A stretch of 64,000 nt of DNA from assembly GCA_947625905.1 (NCBI GenBank), contig CANQQJ010000005.1, positions 1 to 64,000 on the forward strand, written 5' to 3'. Below are positions 33,407-43,528 of this stretch, in pieces. The notes under the pieces are model-generated. The model saw nothing but the letters and a program-made list of their open reading frames with translations. It had not been told where the DNA came from and did not search any database. Source of the stretch: an uncultured Clostridia bacterium. Lineage in GTDB: Bacteria; Bacillota; Clostridia; Monoglobales; Monoglobaceae. Position 1 is the first letter of the stretch; each line of letters begins with the position of its first letter. The translations under genes were made by a program, and so were the position numbers.

Positions 33407-33438
33407 GGGCAGAAATGGAACAGGTCCTATTTCTGCCC
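33407..33438 (-). terminator. Hairpin after the 869-aa SLH protein gene
   Basis: GGGCAGAAAT (33407-33416) pairs with ATTTCTGCCC (33429-33438), extended inward by GGA/TCC. It lies 59 bases beyond the stop at 33497, at the end of the long surface-protein run. Only a short T/A tract follows. Confidence 0.6.
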
Positions 33439-33496
33439 CGTAAAATAGAATAAACAGACAAGATGTCAAGGTCGTTAAACGCCGCGTCTTGATTAT

Positions 33497-36106
33497 TTAC
33501 AGATAAATGACAAGCATCTTAGGCTTACCTCTGGCCTGCATCTCATATACCATTGAGCAGCCGGTTCCAACATCCATATATGTATTTGCTTGATCAACAG
33601 TTCCTTTGTATATTTCTTTTCCGCTCGGCGCGTTTTTGTCGTATATCAAGCACGGCACGCCGTTGGTCTCGATGGTTCGACCGCCTGTTCCGAAGCCGTC
33701 GTTTGTCAAGCTTATTCTGAGAACGCCGTCAGTATAATCATACGCATAACCCTTTGACTGTCCGAATACAGTGTTATACGCGGAAATGCTCGGTGAGGGA
33801 GGATCGTCGCAGTCAAAAAGCATATCATAAAACTGTATTGTGCCGTCCGACGCTGTGCCCAAACGTATCACATCGCCCTTTTGGACCTTGTCAAATCCCT
33901 GCGACTCGTAAATGCCGTCGCCAAGCGGCAGATTTATTTCATCTGCACCTCTGTACCCAACCAGCGTTTTAACAAAAGCACCGTCCTCGTTTACAGAATC
34001 AGCAAAGTATTCGACCAGCACAGGCAGCGTTTCACCGAGGTTTCGGCTGCTCGCTTCGTCAGCGCCTTTTATCAGGACAAATTGCTCGTATCCGATTCTT
34101 TCGGCTACCTTATAACTCTCAAAGTTATAATATATCCAGTTCGTAAGTCCCGATTTGTTGCCGACGTGGAACTCTCTGTCCTCCGCCTCCGACAGACGCG
34201 CGTCATTCGGAACAAAGAATATTTTACTGTTATTATCTAAAACCGCGTAATTTTCGAGACTTCCGGAAACGTAGGCCGCGTTTGTGACATACGGAGCGCT
34301 GACTTTTAAAACATCATCCTCACCGCCCGCTCCGGTGTTAACGGTGTCTATCACCGTGATCTCTCCGCGCGAGTTGGTTCTCAGCATAACAAACTGTGGT
34401 TTAAACGAACCTCCGCTGCACAGGCGTTCAAAGGCCTCATCCATGTTTTTGGCGTACATTATGCCGTCTATTGTAACTTTGCTTGCGCAGATCGTCTCGA
34501 GCACTTCACCGTCGCTGTTTAAAAGCTTAAAACGTATCGTATAGCTGAAGTTATAATTCTCGATCTGGCCCATGTAAAGATAAGCCGGTGTGTATGAACC
34601 CGCTGCAAGCTTAACATATGCGACCTGACCGCCGTCATCCAGATACAAAACGACATCTCGGCCGGCTTCAACATCCGCATCCGGAGATTCCTCGGGCATA
34701 TAGTATTCAACGCCGTCGATCAGCAGTGTCTTTCCGATATCATCACGAGTTACACTTGTGATTGCGCCGCTTACCGTATCATTGACAATATGTACTTCCG
34801 CCGCTCTCTTATCCTGAGAAATATAAACGCTGAGGATCGTGTTTCTCTGAATATCGGAAAAAGCTTTCGCAGTTCCATTCATGGTAATGCTCAGATAGTC
34901 ATACAGACTCTCATCGAGCTTCAGCTCGCGCCGCGTTTTTCCGACCGTATCATAAATAGTGCGTGACGATGCGTCGATATTGCTGACATAATAGTTCTCG
35001 TATCTGCGGACTACGGCGGTGGAGTAGCTTCCGGAGCCGTTGGTCACAAGTTTTAATGTGTATTTATGCGCATTAAATATCTCAGCAAGATTTCCGGTCG
35101 CGATCCTGCCGTTATAGATAACAGCAATGTCACGAGGCAGTTTGACGCTGCGCTGCCTTCCGTTTTCGAGCGTGTAGGTCAGCTCAAAACTGTCGGCGTC
35201 AAATCGCGTGTTGTGGTCCGCGTCTATTACGAGCATATTGTCTCCGGCACCCAAAGTCGCCGCGCCCCATACGATCGTTTTCGCGTTGCCGTATTTGTCG
35301 CTTTCATACAAGACATCAATTTTCTGTCCGATGTACTCATCAAGCGGAATTTTCGTTTCGTATACGGTATCATCTATCATTGCCTGTCCCTGCTTGAGTG
35401 AGCCGCCGGACAAAGTTATGCCGTTTACGCCGCGGAGTGTTCCCCTTGCGCAGTAAACATTATGATATATGCTGAGTAATGTATTGCCTTGATCTGTCCT
35501 GTATTGATTTCCGTCGCTGCTGAAGTATACCGGCTCGGAGACGGACGCCGTTACTGCGCGGTACAGATAAACCAGCATATCGCCGACCGTCAGCTCGGCC
35601 GCGTCGCTTGCGCCGCTCACGATGCCGAGCCGTCCGGCCGCGCGAATATATCCCGTAGGATAGCCGCCGTTATATTCCGCCCAATCGCCGTAACCCAGAG
35701 CAACGACCAAAGGCTTTATTGCTTCAGATGTTGTGATGGCGTTATCCGGCTCAAACATACGGTCGCTTTCGCCGTTTAATATGCCTCCGCGCGTCAGCGC
35801 GTTGATCTCCTTATAAGCCCAATGTGTCTGCGGAACGTCGTAATAATACGGATCGCCCGAATACTCGGTCATATTGACGATCTTCGCTATAGCCGACACA
35901 AAATCCGCGCGGGTCACCTTTGCCGAAAGATCGGTGTTATAATCGTAATAGTCCGGAATGAACGAGAACATCCTGAGCACCTGCATTGCTCTGTCGGTTT
36001 CTTCGCTTATTTGTTCGGCAGACGCGGGAGTAGATATTCCCGCGGCGCCCAGGCACAAGGATAACGCCAAAACCAGTCCTATCAGCTTTTTTATGTATTT
36101 CCTCAT
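33497..36106 (-). CDS. SLH-domain surface protein of unknown function
   Basis: This 869-aa protein has a signal peptide (about 1-30) and, unlike its neighbours, N-terminal SLH repeats (about 50-200; VTRADFVSAIAKIV, HWAYKEINALTRGGILNGES). The rest, 200-869, is beta-rich with no family I recognise; it alternates segments such as VDVLYESDKYGNAKTIVWG-like strands, suggestive of repeated SH3-like barrels. Its last 135 residues (KGDVIRLGTASDGTIQFYD ... EIYKGTVDQANTYM) match the end of the partial protein at 63561-64000, so the two belong to one family. RBS GGAGG lies 8 bases before the ATG. It follows the 556-aa SLH protein by 17 bases. It should be anchored to the cell wall by its SLH repeats. Confidence 0.85.
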   Translation of the reverse strand: MRKYIKKLIGLVLALSLCLGAAGISTPASAEQISEETDRAMQVLRMFSFIPDYYDYNTDLSAKVTRADFVSAIAKIVNMTEYSGDPYYYDVPQTHWAYKEINALTRGGILNGESDRMFEPDNAITTSEAIKPLVVALGYGDWAEYNGGYPTGYIRAAGRLGIVSGASDAAELTVGDMLVYLYRAVTASVSEPVYFSSDGNQYRTDQGNTLLSIYHNVYCARGTLRGVNGITLSGGSLKQGQAMIDDTVYETKIPLDEYIGQKIDVLYESDKYGNAKTIVWGAATLGAGDNMLVIDADHNTRFDADSFELTYTLENGRQRSVKLPRDIAVIYNGRIATGNLAEIFNAHKYTLKLVTNGSGSYSTAVVRRYENYYVSNIDASSRTIYDTVGKTRRELKLDESLYDYLSITMNGTAKAFSDIQRNTILSVYISQDKRAAEVHIVNDTVSGAITSVTRDDIGKTLLIDGVEYYMPEESPDADVEAGRDVVLYLDDGGQVAYVKLAAGSYTPAYLYMGQIENYNFSYTIRFKLLNSDGEVLETICASKVTIDGIMYAKNMDEAFERLCSGGSFKPQFVMLRTNSRGEITVIDTVNTGAGGEDDVLKVSAPYVTNAAYVSGSLENYAVLDNNSKIFFVPNDARLSEAEDREFHVGNKSGLTNWIYYNFESYKVAERIGYEQFVLIKGADEASSRNLGETLPVLVEYFADSVNEDGAFVKTLVGYRGADEINLPLGDGIYESQGFDKVQKGDVIRLGTASDGTIQFYDMLFDCDDPPSPSISAYNTVFGQSKGYAYDYTDGVLRISLTNDGFGTGGRTIETNGVPCLIYDKNAPSGKEIYKGTVDQANTYMDVGTGCSMVYEMQARGKPKMLVIYL

Positions 36107-36123
36107 AATTATACCTCCGTCAG

Positions 36124-37794
36124 TTATTGCAGCAGCGACAGCGCGCCGTATATGACTTTTGCCGCTTCAGCACGCGTCGCGGTGCCCTTGGGAACGAACG
36201 TCTTCTCTGTCTCGCCGTTTACAACTCCCAAATGGTAAAGAGCGCTCACCGCGTCGGCAGCATAATCGGCGATCTCTCCAAAGTCGTCAAACGCCGCGGC
36301 TGTTGTGTCCATCGCCGCTCCTTTCATTCTCAGAGCGTTATAAAGCATGGTAACCATGTCCTCACGCGTAATGCTGTTTCCGACTCCGAACAGTCCGTCT
36401 CCAATTCCCTTAACTATGCCCTGAGTTCTCGCGATATTCACATAGCTGCAGAACCAGTCGTCCTCGCTGACATCTGTGAATCCGTTTCCGTCATATTCAG
36501 CATTTTGAAGACCCATAGAGCAAACCAGGAGCTTGGCAAATTCTTCTCGCGTAACGTTGCTGTCAGGGTCAAACTGTCTGTAGCCGACCCCGTTTACGAT
36601 GCCCTTATCAGCCAGAGCGAGAATCGCTTCCGCGGCCCAGGGCACGCTGTCCAGATCATCAAACGACACCGATAGGGTCTCGGACACGTCGCCACCGGTT
36701 ATAGGTTCGGCAGCATATCCGCCTATGCCGGTGCCGGTGTTGCTCCAGCCGCCCGAGCCGCCGCCGGATCCGCCAAAACCTCCGCCCGAGCCGCCGCCTG
36801 TTGCGGGTCTCGAAGTATTCAGCGCGTCATAATTACTTTTTATTTCTTGAATACTGCTGAAATCGCGGCCCATCAATCCGCGGCATGCCGTGTCGGACAT
36901 AGAGCTGCCGATGCCTATGAAACTGTCATAAGCTGTCAGGACGTTCTTGACGTCGTCCGAGCCGCCTGCATACCGTATCGTCGCGAAGATAAGCGCCTCG
37001 CGCGCCGCCTTCTCGAAATCATCAGTGCCGACTATGTTCTTTCCGGACATCTTTTGGGTGAAGTATGCCTGTTTTGAGGATGTGGTTATGTATTTATCGT
37101 AAAGCTCGTTAAATTGTTCATCCTCAATATACATTTCGTCTATATAACGGTCCATATCTGAAACGGCGCCCTTATTAAGCGCAGCTGCAGCGGCGTAAGT
37201 CTTAAATATCCGCGAATTCGTTTGCTCGTCGCTCTCGCTTTCAAGCCGCAGAGGGTTCGACTTTACATAGTCGTAATAATTCTTAAGCTCCGACGCGGAC
37301 ACTGTGCCGTTATCAATAAGCGCAAAGCCGAAATTCAGATCGGCTGCATGTTCGTCGAGATAGCTCGAGAAGGTATCGAAATCCGAAACTGCTCCCTCAA
37401 GACCCGCGTAAGCATTCGCGAGATTTTCTTTCGGCTCGAGATATAGTGACAGCTCTGTCACCTCGTCTCCGCTTTGCGAGCCGAGCCTTGCCGCGTACTC
37501 ACCGGTATCGGCTTCGGTGCAGGAGAATGGGATCTCAAATACGTAGCGTCCGTTTTCCGCTCTCGTCTGCCTGCATATTTTTAAGGCCTCGTCGCTCAAC
37601 GCTCCGTCGAAAGCGTTTCCCTTTTCAAGCACTTCAAGCGTCACCATACCGTCGTTGACAGCCGTGGTGCCCTCGATTGTCAGACTGCCGTTTAAATAGT
37701 TGTATGTCACAGTATACGGCATTGGCTGAGCGAATCCCGTCATACCGAAGCACAGTACGAGCAGAGCCGCCAAAGCGCTGATTAATTTTTTCAT
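36124..37794 (-). CDS. SLH-domain surface protein with Gly-rich hinge
   Basis: The 556-aa protein has a signal peptide (1-22), an N-terminal beta-domain (about 25-130), a helical central region (about 130-330), a glycine-rich hinge (about 331-355) and three C-terminal SLH repeats (about 375-556; WAAEAILALADKGIVNGVGY, DDWFCSYVNIARTQGIVKG, AVSALYHLGVVNGET). The N-terminal domain resembles none I know. A near-perfect ribosome site, GAGGTGAT, precedes the ATG. The gene lies 21 bases after the 1045-aa protein gene. By family knowledge it is wall-attached; the SLH-free neighbours in the run may dock to proteins such as this one (inference). Confidence 0.87.
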   Translation of the reverse strand: MKKLISALAALLVLCFGMTGFAQPMPYTVTYNYLNGSLTIEGTTAVNDGMVTLEVLEKGNAFDGALSDEALKICRQTRAENGRYVFEIPFSCTEADTGEYAARLGSQSGDEVTELSLYLEPKENLANAYAGLEGAVSDFDTFSSYLDEHAADLNFGFALIDNGTVSASELKNYYDYVKSNPLRLESESDEQTNSRIFKTYAAAAALNKGAVSDMDRYIDEMYIEDEQFNELYDKYITTSSKQAYFTQKMSGKNIVGTDDFEKAAREALIFATIRYAGGSDDVKNVLTAYDSFIGIGSSMSDTACRGLMGRDFSSIQEIKSNYDALNTSRPATGGGSGGGFGGSGGGSGGWSNTGTGIGGYAAEPITGGDVSETLSVSFDDLDSVPWAAEAILALADKGIVNGVGYRQFDPDSNVTREEFAKLLVCSMGLQNAEYDGNGFTDVSEDDWFCSYVNIARTQGIVKGIGDGLFGVGNSITREDMVTMLYNALRMKGAAMDTTAAAFDDFGEIADYAADAVSALYHLGVVNGETEKTFVPKGTATRAEAAKVIYGALSLLQ

Positions 37795-37815
37795 AATTGA
37801 TCACCTCATTCTCTC

Positions 37816-40800
37816 TTATTTCAGTACAAATGTGTCGCAATACGGCGTTATGCTGCCAAGGTCGTTCCACAAAAGCAGTTCCGCCGAGACCGCACCTTCG
37901 GGCTTGAGTATTTCAAACGAAGGCATATCGGCGCTGCCCAAGCGGCCGTTTGCGGGAACGCTGCTCTTGGCGGTCTGCACCTTAATGCACTCTCCGCGCT
38001 CATCCAAATACGTCAGGAGCCATACAATCGGCACCTGAGCATCCGTAGAGTTTACGGCCTGCGTCTGAACAGTGACAACGTCGCCGTTATCAAGCTCATC
38101 GAAGCTGCTTATTAACGCGCCGTTTGATACAAGCCCCGTAATACCATACTTTGAACCCGATGCCTCGGATGTTTTGAACTTTTGTGTGTATCTTCCGCCC
38201 TGCATCGGCACACCGCTTGAATTTGCGACAGTTCCCGGAACGGTCAGAGTGTACTCGGCGCCGCCTTTCAATACGGCCAGCGGCGTCAATATCCACACAT
38301 TGCTGTTAGTTTTGTCTTTGGCAAGGGTAAACTCCGCATTTACGCCTTCATCATCCGTTAGTGTAATTCCCCGGCCGCCCTCCGGCTCGGGCATCGTCGT
38401 TCCGAAGTCCAGTTTTATGCTGTCGATCTCGGGCGCTATCATGCCGTCCTTTAAAGTATTGCCCTCGACATCGGTTATTGTGACAAAATCATCTCTCAGC
38501 ATCGGCTGAGGCGATGTATATTTTATCAGCAGATTATCAAAGACAACGTCTGTGCCCCTGAGGCTTAAATAATCCACAGAATTTGCCGGCACATATCTTG
38601 TGGTCGGGTTTTCATGGGTCGCTTCCGATGAGGGAACTCCTGTATTTTCTTTTACGTACAGAGTTTGTGATTTTTCGTTAACAACCTTGGTATCGGGGTC
38701 TTTTACCGAGCTTAAGGTTATATCATAAATCCCTCTCGCGGGCATAACGTTAAGCGTTAAATGATAAGCCGCGCCGGTGTCAATTGTCACGGGCAGTTTC
38801 TGGCCGATGCCGGTCGTGTTAACGCCGGTGCTGGTGGCAGTTTCGTCGTGATTGCCGAGCGATATGCTGACATTATTCACCTGCGGAGCCGCCGTGCCCT
38901 GCTTGTTGACGTCGCCGGGCGGCACCAGATCAAATGTAACCCAATGCGAGCTGGTCGTCATGGTAAAGTCACATTCAACGGTAAGCGTGCCGTCTCTTAC
39001 TGTCTTGGGCAGTTTATACGCAAGACGCATATTTGTGCCGAAGACCAGGGTCTGCGGGTCATACTTGCTAGAGTCTACCGTTGTGCCTCCGTAGTAATTG
39101 CTCCAGTTGTTTTTCTTAAGATACGCGTCATCCCACGTGTTATCACCCGTCATATCCTGATAAACCTCGGTTTTTGCCTGAGACGGATCGGGATTTGCTG
39201 TAGGCGTCGGCGTAGGCTTTGGGGTAGGTGTGGGCGTGGGTTTTGCCGTTGGCGTAGGTTTTGCGGTAGGCGTGGGCGTGTTTGTCGGTGCCGGAGTGCT
39301 GCTCGGCTTGGGCGAAGCGCTCGGAGTCGGACGCGGTGAAGCGCTCGAAGCGGGAGTGCCGCTCGGAGTCGGCACGGGCGAACCGCTCGGTTCGGGCTTT
39401 GCTGTCGGCGTCGGCTCGATCGTCGGTGTGGGTTCGGAAATATCTTCTCCCGTCGTTCCGATCTTCAAATAATCAAGCCTCAGCTCCGCGCCGTGTGTGG
39501 CGGGGAAACGAACCGTGTCAATACCGTTTAACGCAAGTTTCTCTCGAACCAAAATACCGGTTTTTGTGAGTTTTGCCCCGCCTTCCTGACTGATGCTCAC
39601 GGCCCATTGTGCCGCCTCGATGTCAAGAACTATGTTGATATCGCACCACTGTTCGGGATCATAGCTGCCGATCTCCGTTCTGTTTGTTGAGGTGTATCCG
39701 CCGTCGGTATCTCCGTTTACATACACTGTTTTATCTTCGGGAGTGAACTCCAGCGTCGCGGGAATGCCGCCGCCCAGGATCTGTATCCTGCCGTAGCCGC
39801 CGCTTCCCGAGACCTTCATGCGCGCCGACAGATACGTCTTGCCTTTTAAAGAACTCTCCCACGGGGCTTTAACAAGCGTTTGAAGCTGGTATTCGTTACC
39901 GCCGCTGACTCCGTCGGGCGGGATAACCGATATATAATCTTCATCGCCGACATATTCGATATCTATACCTTCGGTATTGGTTGCGGAATTCGCATCATTC
40001 TGTTTGTTCAGTTCCCAGCCGGAGTTTACAAACTCGTTTATGGTCTTTTTGCTGTCAAATAAATTTCCCTTATAATAGCCGTAATTAGTTCCGGCTCTGT
40101 ATGTCTCCGGTATGGAGGCATGGACAAAATCCTCAAAATAACCGCTGTACTCTACGGGGCTGTCGGTCGCATTCGTGTACTTTGCGTCAGCAACCTGAGG
40201 ATTTTTGCCGTCTGCAACCGCCTGCGCAACAAAGCGCAGATATCCGAGGCCTGTGCTCTTAATATGCGCGCCAAGCGTGCTTCCTCTCATCTGCTGAGCA
40301 ACAATATCGCCGCCCTGCTTGACGATCGTCTTGACCTTGTCGTCATTTAGGTTAACTATATTTATTACCTCTATCCACTCGCTCGGGTCGCACTTTCCCG
40401 CCGCCCATGACGGGCTGGTATTGTATACGGGATTGGCTGCCGGCGGCAAAAATATCCAGCCGTCGCCGCAAATATTTATCAGCGGCCGCCTCTGATTTGT
40501 TGAGCCTGTGTACTGCGTTTTCAGTGTGTCTATGTTGCCGCTTATATCCGCGGCGAAATTGGCGCCGCAGGGTTTAACCCAAAAGCTGATCTCATAAATG
40601 CCGCTTGTCGGATTTGCTCCATCGACAGCCAGCGAGTGCGCTATGCCGCTGTTAGAGCTTCCGAACTGTATCGCTTGTCCGCCGCTTAGACTTTCAGCGG
40701 ACGTAAGGCCGCCGCTCGGCTCAACGTAGGCCGTGCCGCTCAGGCCGACATTGAACCAGCCGTCCGGGCCTTCGGGCTCGGTCTCGGAATCGGCGGTCAG

Positions 40801-40953
40801 CTGCGCCGCGTTAAGGGCCTCGATGTCGATCGCGTCAAAACCTTCGAAATCTGCAGCCGTGATCGTATCGGGCTGTGCCGAAACAGAAACTGCGCATCCC
40901 AAGATCAAGGTCAGACTGAGAATGATCGACACGATCCTGTTATGTTTCTTCAT
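37816..40953 (-). CDS. Exported multimodular protein with the shared ~480-aa module, no SLH
   Basis: The 1045-aa protein has a signal peptide (about 1-28). The module shared with three other copies in this window spans about 30-503 (FDAIDIEALNAAQLT, GWFNVGLSGTAYVEPSGGLT, GKCDPSEWIEVINIV, PATLEFTPEDKTVYVNG, DTVRFPATHGAELRLDYL). A Pro/Thr/Ser linker follows (504-591), then a second sandwich domain (595-815), a Big_5-like Ig domain (818-930) and a C-terminal domain (935-1045) ending in LLLWNDLGSITPYCD, also seen at the end of the 724-aa protein. No catalytic site is recognised; glycan binding is the likely role. RBS GAGGAG precedes the ATG. It lacks SLH repeats, so it is either released or held by partners. 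Confidence 0.85.
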   Translation of the reverse strand: MKKHNRIVSIILSLTLILGCAVSVSAQPDTITAADFEGFDAIDIEALNAAQLTADSETEPEGPDGWFNVGLSGTAYVEPSGGLTSAESLSGGQAIQFGSSNSGIAHSLAVDGANPTSGIYEISFWVKPCGANFAADISGNIDTLKTQYTGSTNQRRPLINICGDGWIFLPPAANPVYNTSPSWAAGKCDPSEWIEVINIVNLNDDKVKTIVKQGGDIVAQQMRGSTLGAHIKSTGLGYLRFVAQAVADGKNPQVADAKYTNATDSPVEYSGYFEDFVHASIPETYRAGTNYGYYKGNLFDSKKTINEFVNSGWELNKQNDANSATNTEGIDIEYVGDEDYISVIPPDGVSGGNEYQLQTLVKAPWESSLKGKTYLSARMKVSGSGGYGRIQILGGGIPATLEFTPEDKTVYVNGDTDGGYTSTNRTEIGSYDPEQWCDINIVLDIEAAQWAVSISQEGGAKLTKTGILVREKLALNGIDTVRFPATHGAELRLDYLKIGTTGEDISEPTPTIEPTPTAKPEPSGSPVPTPSGTPASSASPRPTPSASPKPSSTPAPTNTPTPTAKPTPTAKPTPTPTPKPTPTPTANPDPSQAKTEVYQDMTGDNTWDDAYLKKNNWSNYYGGTTVDSSKYDPQTLVFGTNMRLAYKLPKTVRDGTLTVECDFTMTTSSHWVTFDLVPPGDVNKQGTAAPQVNNVSISLGNHDETATSTGVNTTGIGQKLPVTIDTGAAYHLTLNVMPARGIYDITLSSVKDPDTKVVNEKSQTLYVKENTGVPSSEATHENPTTRYVPANSVDYLSLRGTDVVFDNLLIKYTSPQPMLRDDFVTITDVEGNTLKDGMIAPEIDSIKLDFGTTMPEPEGGRGITLTDDEGVNAEFTLAKDKTNSNVWILTPLAVLKGGAEYTLTVPGTVANSSGVPMQGGRYTQKFKTSEASGSKYGITGLVSNGALISSFDELDNGDVVTVQTQAVNSTDAQVPIVWLLTYLDERGECIKVQTAKSSVPANGRLGSADMPSFEILKPEGAVSAELLLWNDLGSITPYCDTFVLK
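39190..39435 (-). repeat. Degenerate Pro/Thr/Ser linker repeats
   Basis: Short near-repeats of GGCGTAGGTTTTGC and GAAGCGCTCGGAGTCGG type (plus strand) encode a P-T-P / A-S-P linker in the 1045-aa protein. They separate the shared module from the second sandwich domain. Confidence 0.65.
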
Positions 40954-40990
40954 TCTTTTTAACTCCTCTCGTTTTTGTTGTTCCGCCGCT

Positions 40991-43519
40991 TCATCGGCCG
41001 GAAGGAACGCGCGCGGCGTTCATCATAGGTCTGTTTTGGCCGTCCCACAGGAAGAAGCGCAGAGATCTCAGATCTGTATTCTCCGAGACAGTGAGCTCGG
41101 CCGTCAATGTCGTCTCGCCGCCGCTTTCGCAAACGTCAAAATCTTCAAGCATGCCGCTGCCGTCGCTGACAGCACCGTAAAGGCTCAGTCCGTCGGGCAA
41201 ATCTCCGCTGACATTCATTACCGCCTTTACAGTGTCGCCGGGTTTGAGCACACTCAGATCTTCAAGCGGCGTCTCTCCGGAAGCGCCGACCGTGTAATAG
41301 TTAATCTCCATTTCGAGATCCCCGTTCATTATCCCGTCGCTGTGCTTTGTCACGCCGTCATAGATCGACAGTCGGTAGATCTCGCCCGGGTCGGTGTCGA
41401 AACTAAACTCGCAGCTTCCGTTTTCGTCCGCCTTTATCTGGTCGATGTACACCGCGGCATCGGCGGGACCGCCGATGATGTTACGGCTGGTGGCGAGAGC
41501 CGTCACATTTCCTTCGGGCTCGGTGTTGCGCACAGTCACTCTCACGCTCACACTGTCGGTTTGCTCCACCGATATTTGCGGCAGGTATTCTGCCTCGGGC
41601 TTTTTAAGGATAAGATAGGTCGGCTCGGCTCGCAGACCGCACACGTTTCCGCTTTGGCCTTCGCTCACGCGGTTGCCGAACATATTGTATATTTCCGCTG
41701 TTCCGCCGATGTAGGCATGAACTGTCAGCGCCGCGCCCGTGCCGCTTGTCACCGCCGCGTCCTCGGCCTCGACATACGGAGTTCCGTTTTCGTCCACATC
41801 ATATTTTATCTCTTTTATAAACGCCGTGCTTCTGCTCATGCTGCGGATTCCCAGGCTCCTGGCGTCCGATGTGACGCGCACGGCCGACTCGAGCGCCAAA
41901 ACATGACCCGAATCACTCTCGAAGGAATAGGCGGTATACAGGTCGCCATCCTTTTCGGGCATATTCACCGCAGTTGCCGGCGACGCGTTTTTCATGAGCG
42001 ACGCGAGATACGAAACGGCGAGGTATGCGGGCTTTGCTTTGTAATCAGCGGTCACTATGCCGAATTTGTCTTCGCTGGGATTGTTCAGCGTTTTTTCAAC
42101 AAAGTTGTATATAAACAGCTTTTCGATGCTCTCCGATGCTGCCGATGCCAGCATTGCGCGGGTGAGCGCCGTAGCCTGGCCGTGGCCGCTGCCTCTGAAA
42201 TCATACGCCTTGAATCCGATATATCCCTTGTCCGTATTTAAGTATCCGCTGCCGGTGTCGCCGCAGTCGGATGCGCCGTACTCGGTTATCCACAGGGGGA
42301 CCCGACGCGTAGGCGACGCCTCGCTTAAAAGCTGCTCGGCAAGGCCCGTCTGGGCGGTGAAGTCTCTCACGGGGTGAGCTCCCGATGACGAATCGGGCAG
42401 ATACGCGTAAGGCTGAGAATAGGCATGTATGCTGAACGCGTCCATGTACTCGGTGATGCCGGGTATCTTGAGAAGTTCATAGCCGAACGTGCCCGGATTG
42501 CTCGTGAAATTCATCTGCGCTATGCAGCCGCCGATAACAGTGATATCGGGATTTGTGTTTTTTATGGCCGCGTATGCCGCCTTGAGCAGGTTTGCGTACT
42601 GCGCGGGCGTCACTTTCGCGCCGTCTTTTGTTTTGTTTGTGGCGTTGTCGAGGTCCGGCTCGTTCCAGATCTCAAGGGCGTGTATCCGTCCCCTGAAATG
42701 GTCGGCCAGGTAGGCGCAGTATTCCGCGTACGCCGCCACCGCCTCATCGCTTGTGGGGAAGCGTCCGCTGTCGTACAGCGGGTTCACATTCGAGCAGATA
42801 AGAAGCGTCTTTTTTCCGCTCTCGCATGCGGCGTTAACCGCGTCGTCCACATAATCGGGCACCCGCTTATTAACAGTTCCTCCCGAGCCTCTCGTCACCG
42901 TCTCGGACCAGAAGCAGTTATCGCGGATCCAGCCCGCGCCGACAGCGGTTATCAGCGGATCGGCGCTTTCAAGCTTGTCTGTGTCCCTGTTGCCGGTGTG
43001 GCCGTAGTGGGTCTGAACACCCAAAGAATCGAACAGAGCGGCGCCGCCGCTTACTCGGGAATACGAAAATGTCGTCTCGTTGATCGTCTGTCCGTCACAG
43101 GATATGCTGATAGTAGTATCAAACAGTCCGTACTTATCGTCAAGCTCCGCCTCGCAGCCTTTTGTAAGGCGCGTGTTTCCGCTCAGCGTGAAGGTCTCCT
43201 CTTGGTGCTGGGTAAAGCTGCTGCCGTCGCTGTTTCCGCTCTCGTCGGTATCGCCCGTCGTATCGCAGGTCAGCGTCAGCTCTTTCGCTTCATCTTCCGG
43301 ATTCTCAAGCTCTATGCGGAAGCTCGCGGGCTCGTTTTCAAGAAAAACATTGCCGCGCTCGCAATTCAGGGAGATCTTTACGCAGCCGACGTCAAACACG
43401 CGCTCGGCGCGGACGGTAATGCCCGTTGCCGAAAGCGTCACCAGCAACGCTGTGATAAGGGCTGCCGCGAGTATTTTGTAAGCCGGTTTTTTGTTGTGCA
43501 TTTTCTTATTCATATTCAT
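40991..43519 (-). CDS. Secreted GH39-like glycoside hydrolase
   Basis: The 842-aa protein has a signal-type N-terminus (about 1-38), an Ig-like region (40-155), a TIM barrel (about 160-520) and C-terminal beta-domains (520-842). E287 in ALEIWNEPDL is the expected acid/base and E413 in LWITEYGASD the nucleophile of clan-A GH39-like enzymes. It is shorter than the two other GH39-like proteins here and lacks the CBM9-like end. The gene begins 9 bases after the stop of the 724-aa protein gene, and no Shine-Dalgarno sequence is visible before the ATG at 43519; translation probably relies on coupling. ATG codons at 43513 and 43501 are alternatives with no better site. The substrate is unknown. Confidence 0.85.
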   Translation of the reverse strand: MNMNKKMHNKKPAYKILAAALITALLVTLSATGITVRAERVFDVGCVKISLNCERGNVFLENEPASFRIELENPEDEAKELTLTCDTTGDTDESGNSDGSSFTQHQEETFTLSGNTRLTKGCEAELDDKYGLFDTTISISCDGQTINETTFSYSRVSGGAALFDSLGVQTHYGHTGNRDTDKLESADPLITAVGAGWIRDNCFWSETVTRGSGGTVNKRVPDYVDDAVNAACESGKKTLLICSNVNPLYDSGRFPTSDEAVAAYAEYCAYLADHFRGRIHALEIWNEPDLDNATNKTKDGAKVTPAQYANLLKAAYAAIKNTNPDITVIGGCIAQMNFTSNPGTFGYELLKIPGITEYMDAFSIHAYSQPYAYLPDSSSGAHPVRDFTAQTGLAEQLLSEASPTRRVPLWITEYGASDCGDTGSGYLNTDKGYIGFKAYDFRGSGHGQATALTRAMLASAASESIEKLFIYNFVEKTLNNPSEDKFGIVTADYKAKPAYLAVSYLASLMKNASPATAVNMPEKDGDLYTAYSFESDSGHVLALESAVRVTSDARSLGIRSMSRSTAFIKEIKYDVDENGTPYVEAEDAAVTSGTGAALTVHAYIGGTAEIYNMFGNRVSEGQSGNVCGLRAEPTYLILKKPEAEYLPQISVEQTDSVSVRVTVRNTEPEGNVTALATSRNIIGGPADAAVYIDQIKADENGSCEFSFDTDPGEIYRLSIYDGVTKHSDGIMNGDLEMEINYYTVGASGETPLEDLSVLKPGDTVKAVMNVSGDLPDGLSLYGAVSDGSGMLEDFDVCESGGETTLTAELTVSENTDLRSLRFFLWDGQNRPMMNAARVPSGR

Positions 43520-43528
43520 ATTTTTATA

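Noticed and set aside
40733-42241. 502-codon plus-strand open frame
   Set aside because: Antisense to the 842-aa and 1045-aa genes; basic, histidine/arginine-rich composition typical of shadow frames.
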